Positions 17,448-26,079 of a DNA stretch of 64,000 nucleotides are shown piece by piece. Origin of the DNA: Elizabethkingia bruuniana (GTDB lineage Bacteria; Bacteroidota; Bacteroidia; Flavobacteriales; Weeksellaceae); NCBI RefSeq assembly GCF_002024805.1, contig NZ_CP014337.1, positions 3,658,001-3,722,000 on the forward strand, given 5' to 3'. The position numbers and the translations under genes are program-made. The notes under the pieces were generated by a model. The model did not search any database, was not told where the DNA came from, and saw only the letters and a list, made by a program, of their open reading frames with translations. The first letter of the stretch is position 1, and every line of letters begins with the position of its first letter.

Positions 17448-17600
17448 TTAGCAGTCACAAATTTCAATAACTAAACTCATGCAGCTTGCTTTTTGATCTT
17501 CTGTCCAGCCACACCATTGGCCACAAGTGGTAGCCGGTTTAGGACATCTTCCGATAGCTCCGTGAACTGTTTTCAGCTCTTTTTTGGATAACTTTTTCAT
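17448..17600 (-). CDS. GG/GA-leader Cys-rich small peptide 2
   Basis: A 50-residue peptide starting MKKLSKKELKTVHGA. Its leader is nearly the same as in the neighbouring peptide gene, but ends GA instead of GG, which many C39 peptidases also accept. The predicted 35-residue core has six cysteines (RCP, TTC, WC, SC, then CDC at the very end). The two cores share no clear sequence, only Cys richness, so this is a leader-conserved, core-variable pair. Both are too short for usual gene-calling cut-offs. Function and processing are inferred from the leader only. Confidence 0.8.
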   Translation of the reverse strand: MKKLSKKELKTVHGAIGRCPKPATTCGQWCGWTEDQKASCMSLVIEICDC

Positions 17601-17655
17601 AATGTAATATTTATAAGGTTTTGGTTTTACTAATATAACATTATTTGATAAAAAA

Positions 17656-17685
17656 CAAAAAACCCCAACTTTCGTTGGGGTTTTA
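17656..17685 (-). terminator. rplU-rpmA operon terminator
   Basis: AAAACCCCAAC - TTTC - GTTGGGGTTTT, T-run on the minus side, 21 bp past rpmA. Confidence 0.88.
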
Positions 17686-17705
17686 ATTTTTATAAAACGC
17701 TAAAA

Positions 17706-17963
17706 TTAAGCGTCTGGTGCTACAGATACATAAGATCTGTTATCTCTCTTTTTAGTAAATACTACTTTACCGTCTACTAGAGCGAAAAGCGTGTGATCTT
17801 TACCGATACCTACGTTTTCTCCAGCGTGGTGCTGAGTACCTCTTTGTCTAACGATGATGTTACCCGCGATAGCTTCTTGACCACCGAAAATTTTAACACC
17901 TAGTCTTTTAGAGTGTGATTCTCTACCGTTTTTGGAGCTACCTACCCCTTTCTTGTGTGCCAT
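17706..17963 (-). CDS. rpmA: 50S ribosomal protein L27
   Basis: Ribosomal protein L27 (bL27), 85 residues, beginning [24 protein letters not shown], which is the usual L27 N-terminus that reaches the peptidyl-transferase centre. The hallmark [19 protein letters not shown] and VDGKVVF segments are present. No N-terminal cleavage extension (as in Firmicutes) is seen. It lies 28 bp after rplU in the usual rplU-rpmA order and ends at a strong terminator. Identification is secure. Confidence 0.98.
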   Translation of the reverse strand: MAHKKGVGSSKNGRESHSKRLGVKIFGGQEAIAGNIIVRQRGTQHHAGENVGIGKDHTLFALVDGKVVFTKKRDNRSYVSVAPDA

Positions 17964-17991
17964 TTTATTTTAACTTTTTTCGGGTTAAATA

Positions 17992-18390
17992 TTATTCTCC
18001 TGCAGCTTCTTCAGATGTTTCTTCTGCAGCTTTTTTAGTTGTCTTTTTAGCAGCAGCTTTTTTAGCTGGCTTTGCTCCGTCAAATCCTGTGATTGAAGTA
18101 ATCTGGATTTGAGTTAATTGTTGTCTGTGACCGTTTTTAACTTGGTAACCTTTTCTTCTTTTCTTTTTGAAAACGATTACTTTATCAGCCTGAACATGAT
18201 CAATAATCTCCGCTTCTACAGCGATTCCTTCTACAGCTGGGGCGCCCACAGTGATTGTTCCGTTAACAGTTAAAAGAACTTTCTCAAAAGAAACTTTGTT
18301 TCCTTTATCTCCTTTCAAACGGTTAACATACAATTTTTGGTCTTGCTCAACTTTGTATTGAAGCCCTGCTATCTCTACGATTGCAAACAT
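17992..18390 (-). CDS. rplU: 50S ribosomal protein L21
   Basis: Ribosomal protein L21 (bL21), 132 residues, beginning MFAIVEIAGLQYKVEQDQKLYVNRL. The RNA-binding region is typical (VIVFKKKRRKGYQVKNGHRQQLTQIQI). The family is usually about 103 residues. The extra C-terminal tail of about 27 residues is Ala/Lys/Glu-rich (KPAKKAAAKKTTKKAAEE...), a low-complexity extension common in Bacteroidota ribosomal proteins. It is the first gene of the rplU-rpmA operon and has the clearest housekeeping promoter in the window. Confidence 0.98.
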   Translation of the reverse strand: MFAIVEIAGLQYKVEQDQKLYVNRLKGDKGNKVSFEKVLLTVNGTITVGAPAVEGIAVEAEIIDHVQADKVIVFKKKRRKGYQVKNGHRQQLTQIQITSITGFDGAKPAKKAAAKKTTKKAAEETSEEAAGE

Positions 18391-18420
18391 TGTATATATT
18401 TTTTATAATTATTCGAGGTG

Positions 18421-18450
18421 CAAAGATATTTATTTTTTTGCAATTAGCAA
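18421..18450 (-). promoter_or_regulatory. rplU-rpmA promoter
   Basis: Minus strand: TTG at 18450-18448, a 19-bp spacer, then TATCTTTG at 18428-18421, matching TTG-N19-TAnnTTTG. The rplU ATG follows 30 bp later. Confidence 0.75.
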
Positions 18451-18484
18451 TATGTTTATCAACATTTTTTGCACACAAAATCAA

Positions 18485-20401
18485 TTAGTTCAGTTTCTTA
18501 TCTACTATTCTGTGGAAATAATCTTGCAGGAATGCTTTACACTGCAGCTCTAATTGATTCATCTCTGCGTTCCGCTGACCGATAAGATTGTTTTTCAGAC
18601 CTTTATCATTCTTGTCATAAAAGCCTAAAGTTTTATGTCCGTCAAAAACACAAATATAATTTCCAGATGCATAACGGTATGTATTATCCATATAGTTTAC
18701 TGTAAATGGCAACTGATTTTTATCTCCGAATAAACTTACGCCCCAGCTTCGGAAAGGTTTCTGATAGCCAATCATATCCAGAACTGTTGGATAGATATCT
18801 ATCTGCTGTGCCCATTCATCATTTACACCCTGCAAACTTCCGTCCGGTTTATAAATAATAATTGGTACAGCCTGCTTGTTCAGACCTTCCTGATATTCTT
18901 TGTAATAACTTTGATTATCGTGATCAGCTGTCAGAATAAAAATAGTATTCTTATACCACGGCTCTTTTGAAGCAGATTCAAAGAACTTTTTCAAAGCATA
19001 ATCCGTATAACCAACAACCTGGTGCATCTGTACTTTACCCATCGGGAATTTTCCTTTAAATTTAGCTGGCACCTGGAACGGTTCATGTGAAGTTACAGAG
19101 AATATTGTCGACATAAAAGGTCCTTTTTTCTGAGTAAGCGTCTTGTTCATATACTGAAAGAAAGGTTCGTCCCAGATCCCCCAGACTCCGTCGAAATCTG
19201 CATCATTATTATATTCTGTTTTGCCATAATAATGCTTGAAGCCCAGGATATTTCCAAAGCCTAAGAATCCCATAGATCCGTTTGGAGCACCATGAAAGAA
19301 AGAGGTATCGTAGCCTTCACCGTTTAAAATAGAAACCAAAGACTGGATCGTCTGATTGGGATAAGGAGAAGATGTAAATGCATCTTTAAATGACGGAATG
19401 CCAGACAGAACGGAAGACATACCATGAATAGATTTATAACCATTGGCATAGGCATTGGTAAAAATCATACTCTTCTGTGATAATGAGTCTAAAAACGGTG
19501 TATAACTTACATAATCTTTGATTCCGTTATTCTTATTAAAGGCACCAATATATTCCCGTGAATAACTTTCCAGAATGAAGATCACAATATTGGGTTTGGA
19601 AGGAGCATTATTCTGATACTGTTTTACAGGATGAGCCAATTTATCTGCTTCTTCCTGTGGCATAAAGGTGAGCTTCTTGAAAGACGTTGTACCAATTGTT
19701 CTGATGATACAAAATGGTGTATTAAGAACCACATTGGCTTGTACATATTTATCTACAAATTTATTGGCATCTACCAGATTAATAGGTCTTGTACTCTTTT
19801 TGAAATCGCCTCTGATTCCACCTACTGCCAAAACCGTGATGATACAAACACCGATAACTGATGTTAGCACATACATTCCTTTATGCTCATATTTTTTTTC
19901 CTTTACCTTAACTCTTGTATAGAGGAAAATCCATAAAAATGCACACGCAAAATATAATAAGAATACATACCAATAATTTATGAGAAAATCAGCAAAAAGT
20001 TTTCCTTTATTCGACTCATGCTGAACACTTTCCAATATGTTAACTGCACTTCTGCTGAAAGTAAATTTATAGTAAATAAAATCTACAAAATTGAAAGTGA
20101 TTGCTACGAGGTTACAGACAAAATAAAGAATCATCAGGAACTTCTGATAACCTTTTCTTGTATTGACGAATAGTGGTAAAATCGAGAATAGAATAAACAG
20201 CGCATTGGTATATAAAATTGCTGTAGTATCGAATGCTATCCCGTGAAAACAAAGTTTCAGCAGCTCACCGACTGAATCAATCTTTAAAAGATCCCAGTTG
20301 AAAACAGCAAATAAAACTCTGGTTACAAAATAAAAAAAGTAGGCTAAAAATAGGCGGTATGCCAAAGCCAGATATTCATTTTTTCTAAAATTCTTGATCA
20401 T
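18485..20401 (-). CDS. LtaS-like sulfatase-family membrane phosphoglycerol transferase
   Basis: The 638-residue protein has five N-terminal TM helices (residues about 10-190) and a C-terminal alkaline-phosphatase/sulfatase domain starting at NIVIFILESYSREYIGAF. The nucleophile region is ANGYKSIHGMSS (Ser/Thr in this position) and the metal site includes TADHDNQSY. The layout is that of lipoteichoic-acid-synthase-like enzymes; in Gram-negative bacteria such enzymes add phosphoglycerol or phosphoethanolamine groups to lipids or glycans. The substrate here is unknown. A TAATTTTG element lies at 20422-20429. It is divergent from the ECF sigma gene at 20541. Confidence 0.88.
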   Translation of the reverse strand: MIKNFRKNEYLALAYRLFLAYFFYFVTRVLFAVFNWDLLKIDSVGELLKLCFHGIAFDTTAILYTNALFILFSILPLFVNTRKGYQKFLMILYFVCNLVAITFNFVDFIYYKFTFSRSAVNILESVQHESNKGKLFADFLINYWYVFLLYFACAFLWIFLYTRVKVKEKKYEHKGMYVLTSVIGVCIITVLAVGGIRGDFKKSTRPINLVDANKFVDKYVQANVVLNTPFCIIRTIGTTSFKKLTFMPQEEADKLAHPVKQYQNNAPSKPNIVIFILESYSREYIGAFNKNNGIKDYVSYTPFLDSLSQKSMIFTNAYANGYKSIHGMSSVLSGIPSFKDAFTSSPYPNQTIQSLVSILNGEGYDTSFFHGAPNGSMGFLGFGNILGFKHYYGKTEYNNDADFDGVWGIWDEPFFQYMNKTLTQKKGPFMSTIFSVTSHEPFQVPAKFKGKFPMGKVQMHQVVGYTDYALKKFFESASKEPWYKNTIFILTADHDNQSYYKEYQEGLNKQAVPIIIYKPDGSLQGVNDEWAQQIDIYPTVLDMIGYQKPFRSWGVSLFGDKNQLPFTVNYMDNTYRYASGNYICVFDGHKTLGFYDKNDKGLKNNLIGQRNAEMNQLELQCKAFLQDYFHRIVDKKLN

Positions 20402-20421
20402 TTTTAGTAAATAGAGAACGA

Positions 20422-20429
20422 CAAAATTA
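20422..20429 (-). promoter_or_regulatory. -7 element (TAATTTTG) for the sulfatase-family gene
   Basis: Minus-strand TAnnTTTG match, 20 bp before the ATG at 20401. Confidence 0.45.
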
Positions 20430-20540
20430 GCAAATAATTCATACTGAAAAGCATGAGACTGTTTTTTAAAAGATAAAACTTAATTATCTTTTCCAACCTT
20501 TTGAAAAGAAACAGAGTCTTTATCAATAGAAACCACCAAA

Positions 20541-21074
20541 ATGAACGAGGAAATTCTACAACAATGTATCGGTAACGATCGTATTGCACAGCGAAAGCTA
20601 TATGATGCCTACTATCCGAAGCTGCATTTTGTCTGCAAAAGATACCTGAAGTCTCAGGAAGACATAGAAGAAGTTCTGGCCGATGCCTTCTTCAGTATCT
20701 TTTCCAAATTGTCACAGCTGAAGGAAATTTTGGCATTTGATGCCTGGGCAAGAAGGGTTACAGTCAATCAATGCCTTAGTTTTCTGCGCAGAAAAGAGCT
20801 GGCCTCCATCTCTATTGATGAGTTTGAACTCAATATACCGGATCCCGTTATACAGGATTTCCCGTATAATGAAGAAGAATTGTTACGCTTAATGGACACC
20901 CTTCCGACGGGAAGCAAGACCATTTTCAACCTGTATGCTATTGAAGGCTATTCTCATAAAGAGATTGCTGAACAACTGGGAATAAGCGAGGGAACCTCCA
21001 AATCCCAGCTAAACTTTGCGAAAAACAAGCTACAGAAATTGGTACATCAGTTTTACTTTTCAAAAACCAACTAA
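20541..21074 (+). CDS. ECF-family RNA polymerase sigma factor
   Basis: A 177-residue sigma factor with region 2 (YDAYYPKLHFVCKRYLKSQEDIEEVLADAFFSIF) and region 4 (GSKTIFNLYAIEGYSHKEIAEQLGISEGTSKSQLNFAKNKL), typical of ECF factors in Bacteroidota; sequences quoted only as locators. The stop is followed at once by the start of the vWA/plug protein (ATG at 21076), so the two are coupled. That protein has the N-terminal layout of a membrane anti-sigma factor and probably controls this sigma factor. No promoter resembling a distinct ECF site was recognised upstream. Confidence 0.93.
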   Translation: MNEEILQQCIGNDRIAQRKLYDAYYPKLHFVCKRYLKSQEDIEEVLADAFFSIFSKLSQLKEILAFDAWARRVTVNQCLSFLRRKELASISIDEFELNIPDPVIQDFPYNEEELLRLMDTLPTGSKTIFNLYAIEGYSHKEIAEQLGISEGTSKSQLNFAKNKLQKLVHQFYFSKTN

Positions 21075-21075
21075 A

Positions 21076-23520
21076 ATGAACCCAAGAGATCCACTTAACG
21101 ATATATTTAAAAAGTTAGACCATTCGGAATCTAACGACCTTTCTTCTAAAGAGAAGGTATGGGCTATGCTGGAAAACAAACTGGAACAGCCTGCTAAAAA
21201 AGAGACAAAAGAGTTTTCAGTCAATCGGAAATGGCTTGCCGCAGCTGCAGTAATACTGTTTGCAGGAGTTACTTATCTGTTCTTCAAACCTACAGATAAA
21301 CAACCCCCGATTATGGTTAAAACGGAAACCGTTGGAAAAACAGATACACCAACGGGTTCTTCTAAAACTCCGCAAACCATTGCTCAAAATGATATTACAA
21401 AAGATCAGGTAGAAAAAATAAAAAAAGAGAAAAAGAAACTAAATACCCCTAAAGATATTATTGCATATCAGGAACCTGCTAAAGCGGAAGCTTATTATGC
21501 AGCACCCTCTCTTGGAATAAGCCCTTCTGCCAGCTATGCTCTGCCACCACCGCCAGCAAGTACAGCAGCCGGAAAAAATATAGAAGCCCCCCGCATGCAA
21601 GATGAAAAAAGACTTAGTAATGCAAATGGAGCTAATAGTATGAATCTGCAAGGAAAGGTGGCTGGTCTTGCAATATCATCGGAAAACAATATGAAAGAAG
21701 TTGTTGTTACCGGGTATTCAGCAAGAGCATATAAAAAAGTTACTGCTGAAAAAGGAGTAAACACAATTTCACCTGCAATGGGAATCAAGAGATCTCCAGT
21801 TAATGCAGATATAAATAATGTTGTTATCAGAGGAGCGTCTGCGCCTTCACAAACCAACGACCCTTTATATGTAATGAACGGTGAAGTGGTAAATAATAAC
21901 TATTTAAAAGTACTGTCTCCCAACAATATTGAATCTATAAATGTACTGAAAGGTGAAAAGGCGTCTGCATTATATGGCGCAAAAGCGGCAAACGGTGTAA
22001 TTGTTATCACAACTAAAGATTTATCTAAACGAGAACTGAGAAAAATAAAGCGTAAAGCAAAGAAATTAGAAAAAGAAAATCCAATAATTACACTCCCCCA
22101 ACCGAAAATTGAAGTCTCAAAAGAGGAATATCCTGAATTTACAGAAAATAGTTTTGAGAGCCCTGCAACAGCTCCTCTTTCAACTTTTTCTGTTGATGTA
22201 GACAAAGCCGCCTATTCCAATATCAGAAGAATGATTAGTTATGGACAAACTGTGCCCAAAGATGCTGTAAGAATTGAAGAAATGATTAATTATTTCCCTT
22301 ATAACTATCCTCAGCCAACGGATCAGCATCCTTTTTCTATCAGTACAGAATACAGTATTGCACCATGGAATCCGAAGCATAAACTTTTAAAAATAGGTTT
22401 ACAAGGTAAAAATTTAGACCTGGGCAAGGCACCCAAATCTAATCTGGTCTTTCTGGTGGATGTTTCAGGCTCAATGGATCAGGAAAACAAATTACCACTG
22501 TTAAAAAAATCATTAGCTCTCATGACAGAAAAGCTTAGCTCTGAAGATAAGGTAACCTTGGTAGCCTATGCAGGTTCAGCAGGACTTGTTTTACCAGCTA
22601 CTCCCGGAAGTGATAAGAAAAAAATTCTTGAAGCTATCGATCGACTTTCTGCCGGCGGAAGTACTGCTGGTGGTGCCGGAATTCAGCTGGCCTATAAAAT
22701 AGCAAGAGAAAACCTTATTAAAAACGGAAACAACAGAGTGGTAATAGCTACCGACGGAGATTTTAATGTTGGTATTTCTTCCAGAAAAGACCTTACAAGT
22801 CTTATTGAAGAAGAAAGAAAATCCGGAGTTTTCTTAACCTGTCTAGGGTATGGTATGGGCAATTATAAAGACACAACACTGGAAACCCTTGCAAAGGCAG
22901 GAAATGGAAACTATGCGTATATAGATAACCTACAGGAAGCTAATAAGTTTTTAGTAAAGGAATTTGCAGGAACGATGTATACAATAGCCAAGGATGTAAA
23001 AATCCAGATAGAATTCAACCCGCAAAATGTACAGGCTTACAGACTGATTGGATATGAAAACAGATTGCTGAAAGATGAAGACTTTGTAAATGACGCTATA
23101 GATGCCGGAGAAATTGGCGCAGGACATCAGGTTACTGCTCTCTATGAAATTATACCTGCAGGCACAGAAGATGAATTTTCTCCAAAAAATATAAATCTGA
23201 AATACTCTAAAAAAACAGAAACAGCCAATAATTTTGGAAAAGAATTGGCAACCATAAAATTCCGATATAAAAAGCCTGACGGAGACAAAAGTATTGAGAT
23301 CATTAAAAATATTGACAATAGAAATATTGCTCTAAGCAATACTTCCGATGACTTCAGGTTTGCTGCTGATGTTGCATGGTTCGGAATGAAATTACGCGAT
23401 TCCCAATACCTAAAAGATAAAGAAACAAAAAGTATTTTAAACCTCGGAAAATCAGCTGCAAAATATGATCCGGACAGCTACCGGAATGAATTCCTAAAAC
23501 TCGTAGAATTAGTTAAATAA
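21076..23520 (+). CDS. Multidomain membrane protein: anti-sigma-like N-terminus, TonB-plug-like domain, vWA domain (YfbK-like)
   Basis: The 814-residue protein has a cytoplasmic N-terminus of about 50 residues, one TM helix (52-70), and a Pro/Ala-rich linker. A SusC-like plug segment follows (LQGKVAGLAIS near 191, EVVVTGYS near 208, VVIRGAS near 249, NNIESINVLKGEKASALYGAKAANGVIVITT near 283-313; locators only). A YfbK-like vWA region from about 365 to the end has an intact MIDAS motif DVSGSM (462-467). It directly follows the sigma factor. The start at 21076 avoids reading back into the sigma gene. The likely role is anti-sigma control linked to an envelope signal; the plug and vWA parts could sense protein partners. 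That role is inference; the domain order is seen directly. Confidence 0.88.
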   Translation: MNPRDPLNDIFKKLDHSESNDLSSKEKVWAMLENKLEQPAKKETKEFSVNRKWLAAAAVILFAGVTYLFFKPTDKQPPIMVKTETVGKTDTPTGSSKTPQTIAQNDITKDQVEKIKKEKKKLNTPKDIIAYQEPAKAEAYYAAPSLGISPSASYALPPPPASTAAGKNIEAPRMQDEKRLSNANGANSMNLQGKVAGLAISSENNMKEVVVTGYSARAYKKVTAEKGVNTISPAMGIKRSPVNADINNVVIRGASAPSQTNDPLYVMNGEVVNNNYLKVLSPNNIESINVLKGEKASALYGAKAANGVIVITTKDLSKRELRKIKRKAKKLEKENPIITLPQPKIEVSKEEYPEFTENSFESPATAPLSTFSVDVDKAAYSNIRRMISYGQTVPKDAVRIEEMINYFPYNYPQPTDQHPFSISTEYSIAPWNPKHKLLKIGLQGKNLDLGKAPKSNLVFLVDVSGSMDQENKLPLLKKSLALMTEKLSSEDKVTLVAYAGSAGLVLPATPGSDKKKILEAIDRLSAGGSTAGGAGIQLAYKIARENLIKNGNNRVVIATDGDFNVGISSRKDLTSLIEEERKSGVFLTCLGYGMGNYKDTTLETLAKAGNGNYAYIDNLQEANKFLVKEFAGTMYTIAKDVKIQIEFNPQNVQAYRLIGYENRLLKDEDFVNDAIDAGEIGAGHQVTALYEIIPAGTEDEFSPKNINLKYSKKTETANNFGKELATIKFRYKKPDGDKSIEIIKNIDNRNIALSNTSDDFRFAADVAWFGMKLRDSQYLKDKETKSILNLGKSAAKYDPDSYRNEFLKLVELVK

Positions 23521-23525
23521 TGCTG

Positions 23526-23560
23526 CAGCCGCTTAAAAAGTTTTAAGCGGCTGTTTTATT
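23526..23560 (+). terminator. Terminator after the vWA protein gene
   Basis: Stem CAGCCGCTTAAAA / TTTTAAGCGGCTG followed by TTTTATTTTC, 5 bp past the stop. Confidence 0.85.
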
Positions 23561-23563
23561 TTC

Positions 23564-23571
23564 TATTTTTG
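23564..23571 (+). promoter_or_regulatory. -7 element (TATTTTTG) for the acyltransferase gene
   Basis: TAnnTTTG match directly after the terminator, 13 bp before the ATG at 23585. Confidence 0.45.
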
Positions 23572-23584
23572 AAAAAAGAAATTC

Positions 23585-24679
23585 ATGAAGCGAGATCTCT
23601 ATATTGACTTTGCCAAAGGACTGGCTACACTTAGTATTATTTTTATTCATACTGCATTCTGGTCCGGCCAATTTTATATTCCAAGTGAATTCAGAGTATT
23701 AAGTCTTCTGATAGATGTTCCTATTTTCTTTGCTTTAAGCGGAATTACATCTTCAGGAAATATAGAAAAAACTCTTTACCGCCTTCTGAAACTACAAATC
23801 ACCTATATGATCTTTGTGACCGGATTATTTTTTGCGGACTGGATCTTCAAAGCAGGCGTTATTACCTTTTGGGATACAGATACACTGAAAAGCTTCTACT
23901 CCACATTTGGAGGGAAATACATTCCTCAGAATCCGTCTGCTGCTATCGACTGGGCTCAATTAGGCAACTGGTACCTGCATAGTTACACCAACTGCGACAC
24001 CTTCCCTGTGGTTATGGGTAGTTTCTGGTACCTCAAGGTGTATTATATTGTTACTATTTTAGGGGTCTTAATTCTCCGTTTCTTCAAGCAGCATATTCTA
24101 TGGTTTATCGCTCTTTGTGTAGCTCTTACCCTTATTTTCAATATTGATCCAAACAACTATCCTTCCGGACAAGTTGGTTATGTTGTGTATTATTTAGGTG
24201 TATTCCTTATAGGGTTTCAGTTAAAAGGAAAAACTATAAAAAAAGTTTACATTCCTGTTTTATATGTATTAGCAGCGATAAGTATTATTACAATAGGTTA
24301 CATTTACGGACCAGATATTTATTATAAAATCAACAAACAGAAATTCCCGCCACAGATACCTTATATTGTTTGGTCTCTACTCTCTCTGATTACTGTTTTT
24401 GTTTTGTACAACCGATTAAAAATTACGAAAGACACCTTCATCAATAATATTGGCCGGAATGCCATATTCTTTTATTTCGCACAGGGGATCAGCTCATCAT
24501 TGGTGTACTTCATTGTTGTTCCGCTAAAGGGCTATATCCATTGGGCAGTACTGATGGTTATAATATATGTAATCAATGTTATTCTGGCAATTCTTATTGC
24601 TGAAGTACTGAAAAAAGCAGATGCTTTGGGCTGGAGAATTTTGGAAAAACTGAGAGAATTAACTGCTAGAAGAATTTAA
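23585..24679 (+). CDS. Acyltransferase-3 family membrane protein
   Basis: A polytopic protein of 364 residues with about ten TM helices. The N-terminus (RDLYIDFAKGLATLSIIFIHTAFW) carries the conserved histidine of acyltransferase family 3 (OafA/WecH-like), and the segment FWYLKVYYIV is typical. These enzymes O-acetylate or O-acylate envelope glycans. The neighbouring SRPBCC gene begins at the base after the stop codon (24680), indicating co-transcription. The substrate is unknown. A TATTTTTG element precedes the gene. Confidence 0.85.
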   Translation: MKRDLYIDFAKGLATLSIIFIHTAFWSGQFYIPSEFRVLSLLIDVPIFFALSGITSSGNIEKTLYRLLKLQITYMIFVTGLFFADWIFKAGVITFWDTDTLKSFYSTFGGKYIPQNPSAAIDWAQLGNWYLHSYTNCDTFPVVMGSFWYLKVYYIVTILGVLILRFFKQHILWFIALCVALTLIFNIDPNNYPSGQVGYVVYYLGVFLIGFQLKGKTIKKVYIPVLYVLAAISIITIGYIYGPDIYYKINKQKFPPQIPYIVWSLLSLITVFVLYNRLKITKDTFINNIGRNAIFFYFAQGISSSLVYFIVVPLKGYIHWAVLMVIIYVINVILAILIAEVLKKADALGWRILEKLRELTARRI

Positions 24680-25153
24680 ATGCCAGTAATAGAGTTAAAA
24701 ACCCATATAAATGCTGATATTCATTTAGTCTTTGATCTATCAAGAAGTATTGATTTACATTCTATTTCCACAGCCAAAACTAATGAAAAAGCTATTGCCG
24801 GAGTCACTTCTGGTTTAATAAGCAATGGAGAAACAGTTACATGGCAGGCAACACATTTAGGAATCCGACAAACTTTGACATCAAAAATAACAGCATTAGA
24901 TCCACCTTTTCATTTTCGGGATGAAATGTTAAAAGGAGCCTTTAAATATATTAAACACGATCATTATTTTGAGAAAACAAATACCGGAACACTAATGACC
25001 GATATTTTCAGATATGATTCTCCTTTTGGTATTTTAGGTAAGATATTTAATAAACTTATTCTGACTAGCTATCTAAGACAATTCCTATTAGACAGGAATC
25101 AAGTCATAAAAGACTTTGCAGAGAATGGCGAGTGGAAAAAGGTATTAAAGTAA
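24680..25153 (+). CDS. SRPBCC-family (START-like) ligand-binding protein
   Basis: A 157-residue soluble protein with the SRPBCC pattern: PVIELKTHINADIHLVFDLS at the start, a central TWQATHLGIRQTLTSKITAL strand pair, and the helix LILTSYLRQFLLDRNQVIKDFAE at the end (the last given only as a locator of the final helix). The fold forms a deep hydrophobic cavity for lipids or other ligands. The start codon is immediately after the acyltransferase stop, so the two are translated from one message. The function is unknown; cell-division inhibitor labels sometimes given to this family have no support here. Confidence 0.82.
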   Translation: MPVIELKTHINADIHLVFDLSRSIDLHSISTAKTNEKAIAGVTSGLISNGETVTWQATHLGIRQTLTSKITALDPPFHFRDEMLKGAFKYIKHDHYFEKTNTGTLMTDIFRYDSPFGILGKIFNKLILTSYLRQFLLDRNQVIKDFAENGEWKKVLK

Positions 25154-25155
25154 AC

Positions 25156-26010
25156 CTATTCAAATCTTTTTATAACAGCATTTTGGAAAGTATATCTCGG
25201 TGTTTCAATAATGGCTCCGGGATTGATATTAAACCATGGATTGCCATTTAAAGAAAGTACATGGATAGACTGTGCCGGAGTAAATCCTTCTATCAGTGCA
25301 TATTTTTCATTTTCACCATCAGAAATTTTGTCAGCTATCATTACTGTATGTCCGGGACTTCCCGGAGTTATAATCAAGTCCCCAATATTTAGCTCTGCAC
25401 TACTCTTACTGTCTTTCAGTTCTTTAGAGAGTGAAATTGTACCTGCATAGTTATATATAATATCCAGATACTGCCGGAAATCTGAATAAGAGCTCAACGC
25501 ATTCTCTGGCGCTCTTTTTATGAATTTTACATTATTTCCATTAATTAATGGCCGCATCCCTTCTGTATAACTTTTCCACGAGAAGTGATCCCCACTTGTA
25601 AAATTAAAACCTATTTCACTATATCTTTTTTGACCAAAAAGGTATTCAGCCCGGAGCCTTATTAAAGCATCTGCACATTGCTGTAAATCTTTTTCTCCAA
25701 CATCATATGTCAGAATTCCAACATGATGTGTCTGATCCGATATTTTCGTTCCGTCATATTTCAGGATCGGACTGCCATATTTTACCAATACCTGATTTTG
25801 AATAAAATGCTCCCATGTATTTTCATTGGTAGCTTCCCGGGTAAAACCTTTTGGAACTAAAAGTCTTCCTTTTAGTGTATTGGATTTTTCATCAACATAA
25901 CGCTCCTGAATTTCAGAATCATTTTTTGCCGGTACTTTTGCCGATAAGGTTTCATTTTTCTGGCAGGAAGAAAGTATTGCAAAGGCTCCTAATAAAAATA
26001 CTGTTTTCAT
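25156..26010 (-). CDS. DUF4846 lipoprotein
   Basis: About 284 residues with a lipoprotein signal (MKTVFLLGAFAILSSC, lipobox LSSC). The mature part fits DUF4846: KGRLLVPKGFTRE, then HHVGILTYDVGEKDLQQCADA, GDHFSWKSYTEGMRP and GDLIITPGSPGHTVMIADK. The function of this family is not known to me; conserved His and Asp residues suggest a hydrolase-like fold. Starts at 26043, 26019 and 26010 are possible. A TATATTTG element at 26025-26032 makes the longest one unlikely, and 26010 gives the cleanest signal peptide. It converges on the SRPBCC gene with a 2-bp gap. Confidence 0.82.
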   Translation of the reverse strand: MKTVFLLGAFAILSSCQKNETLSAKVPAKNDSEIQERYVDEKSNTLKGRLLVPKGFTREATNENTWEHFIQNQVLVKYGSPILKYDGTKISDQTHHVGILTYDVGEKDLQQCADALIRLRAEYLFGQKRYSEIGFNFTSGDHFSWKSYTEGMRPLINGNNVKFIKRAPENALSSYSDFRQYLDIIYNYAGTISLSKELKDSKSSAELNIGDLIITPGSPGHTVMIADKISDGENEKYALIEGFTPAQSIHVLSLNGNPWFNINPGAIIETPRYTFQNAVIKRFE

Positions 26011-26024
26011 AGAACTCATTTTAT

Positions 26025-26032
26025 CAAATATA
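26025..26032 (-). promoter_or_regulatory. -7 element (TATATTTG) for the DUF4846 gene
   Basis: Minus-strand TAnnTTTG match, 14 bp before the ATG at 26010 and 5 bp before the alternative ATG at 26019. Confidence 0.45.
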
Positions 26033-26055
26033 ACTGATTTCATCCTCCAAATTCT

Positions 26056-26063
26056 TAATTTTG
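26056..26063 (+). promoter_or_regulatory. -7 element (TAATTTTG) for miaE
   Basis: TAnnTTTG match 16 bp before the miaE ATG. It is divergent from the DUF4846 promoter only 24 bp away. Confidence 0.45.
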
Positions 26064-26079
26064 TGAAAAATTATAATTC

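Noticed and set aside
17207-17600. Toxin-antitoxin reading of the two small genes
   Set aside because: Both carry export-type leaders with GG/GA, both are Cys-rich, and each has its own terminator, which does not fit an antitoxin-toxin pair.
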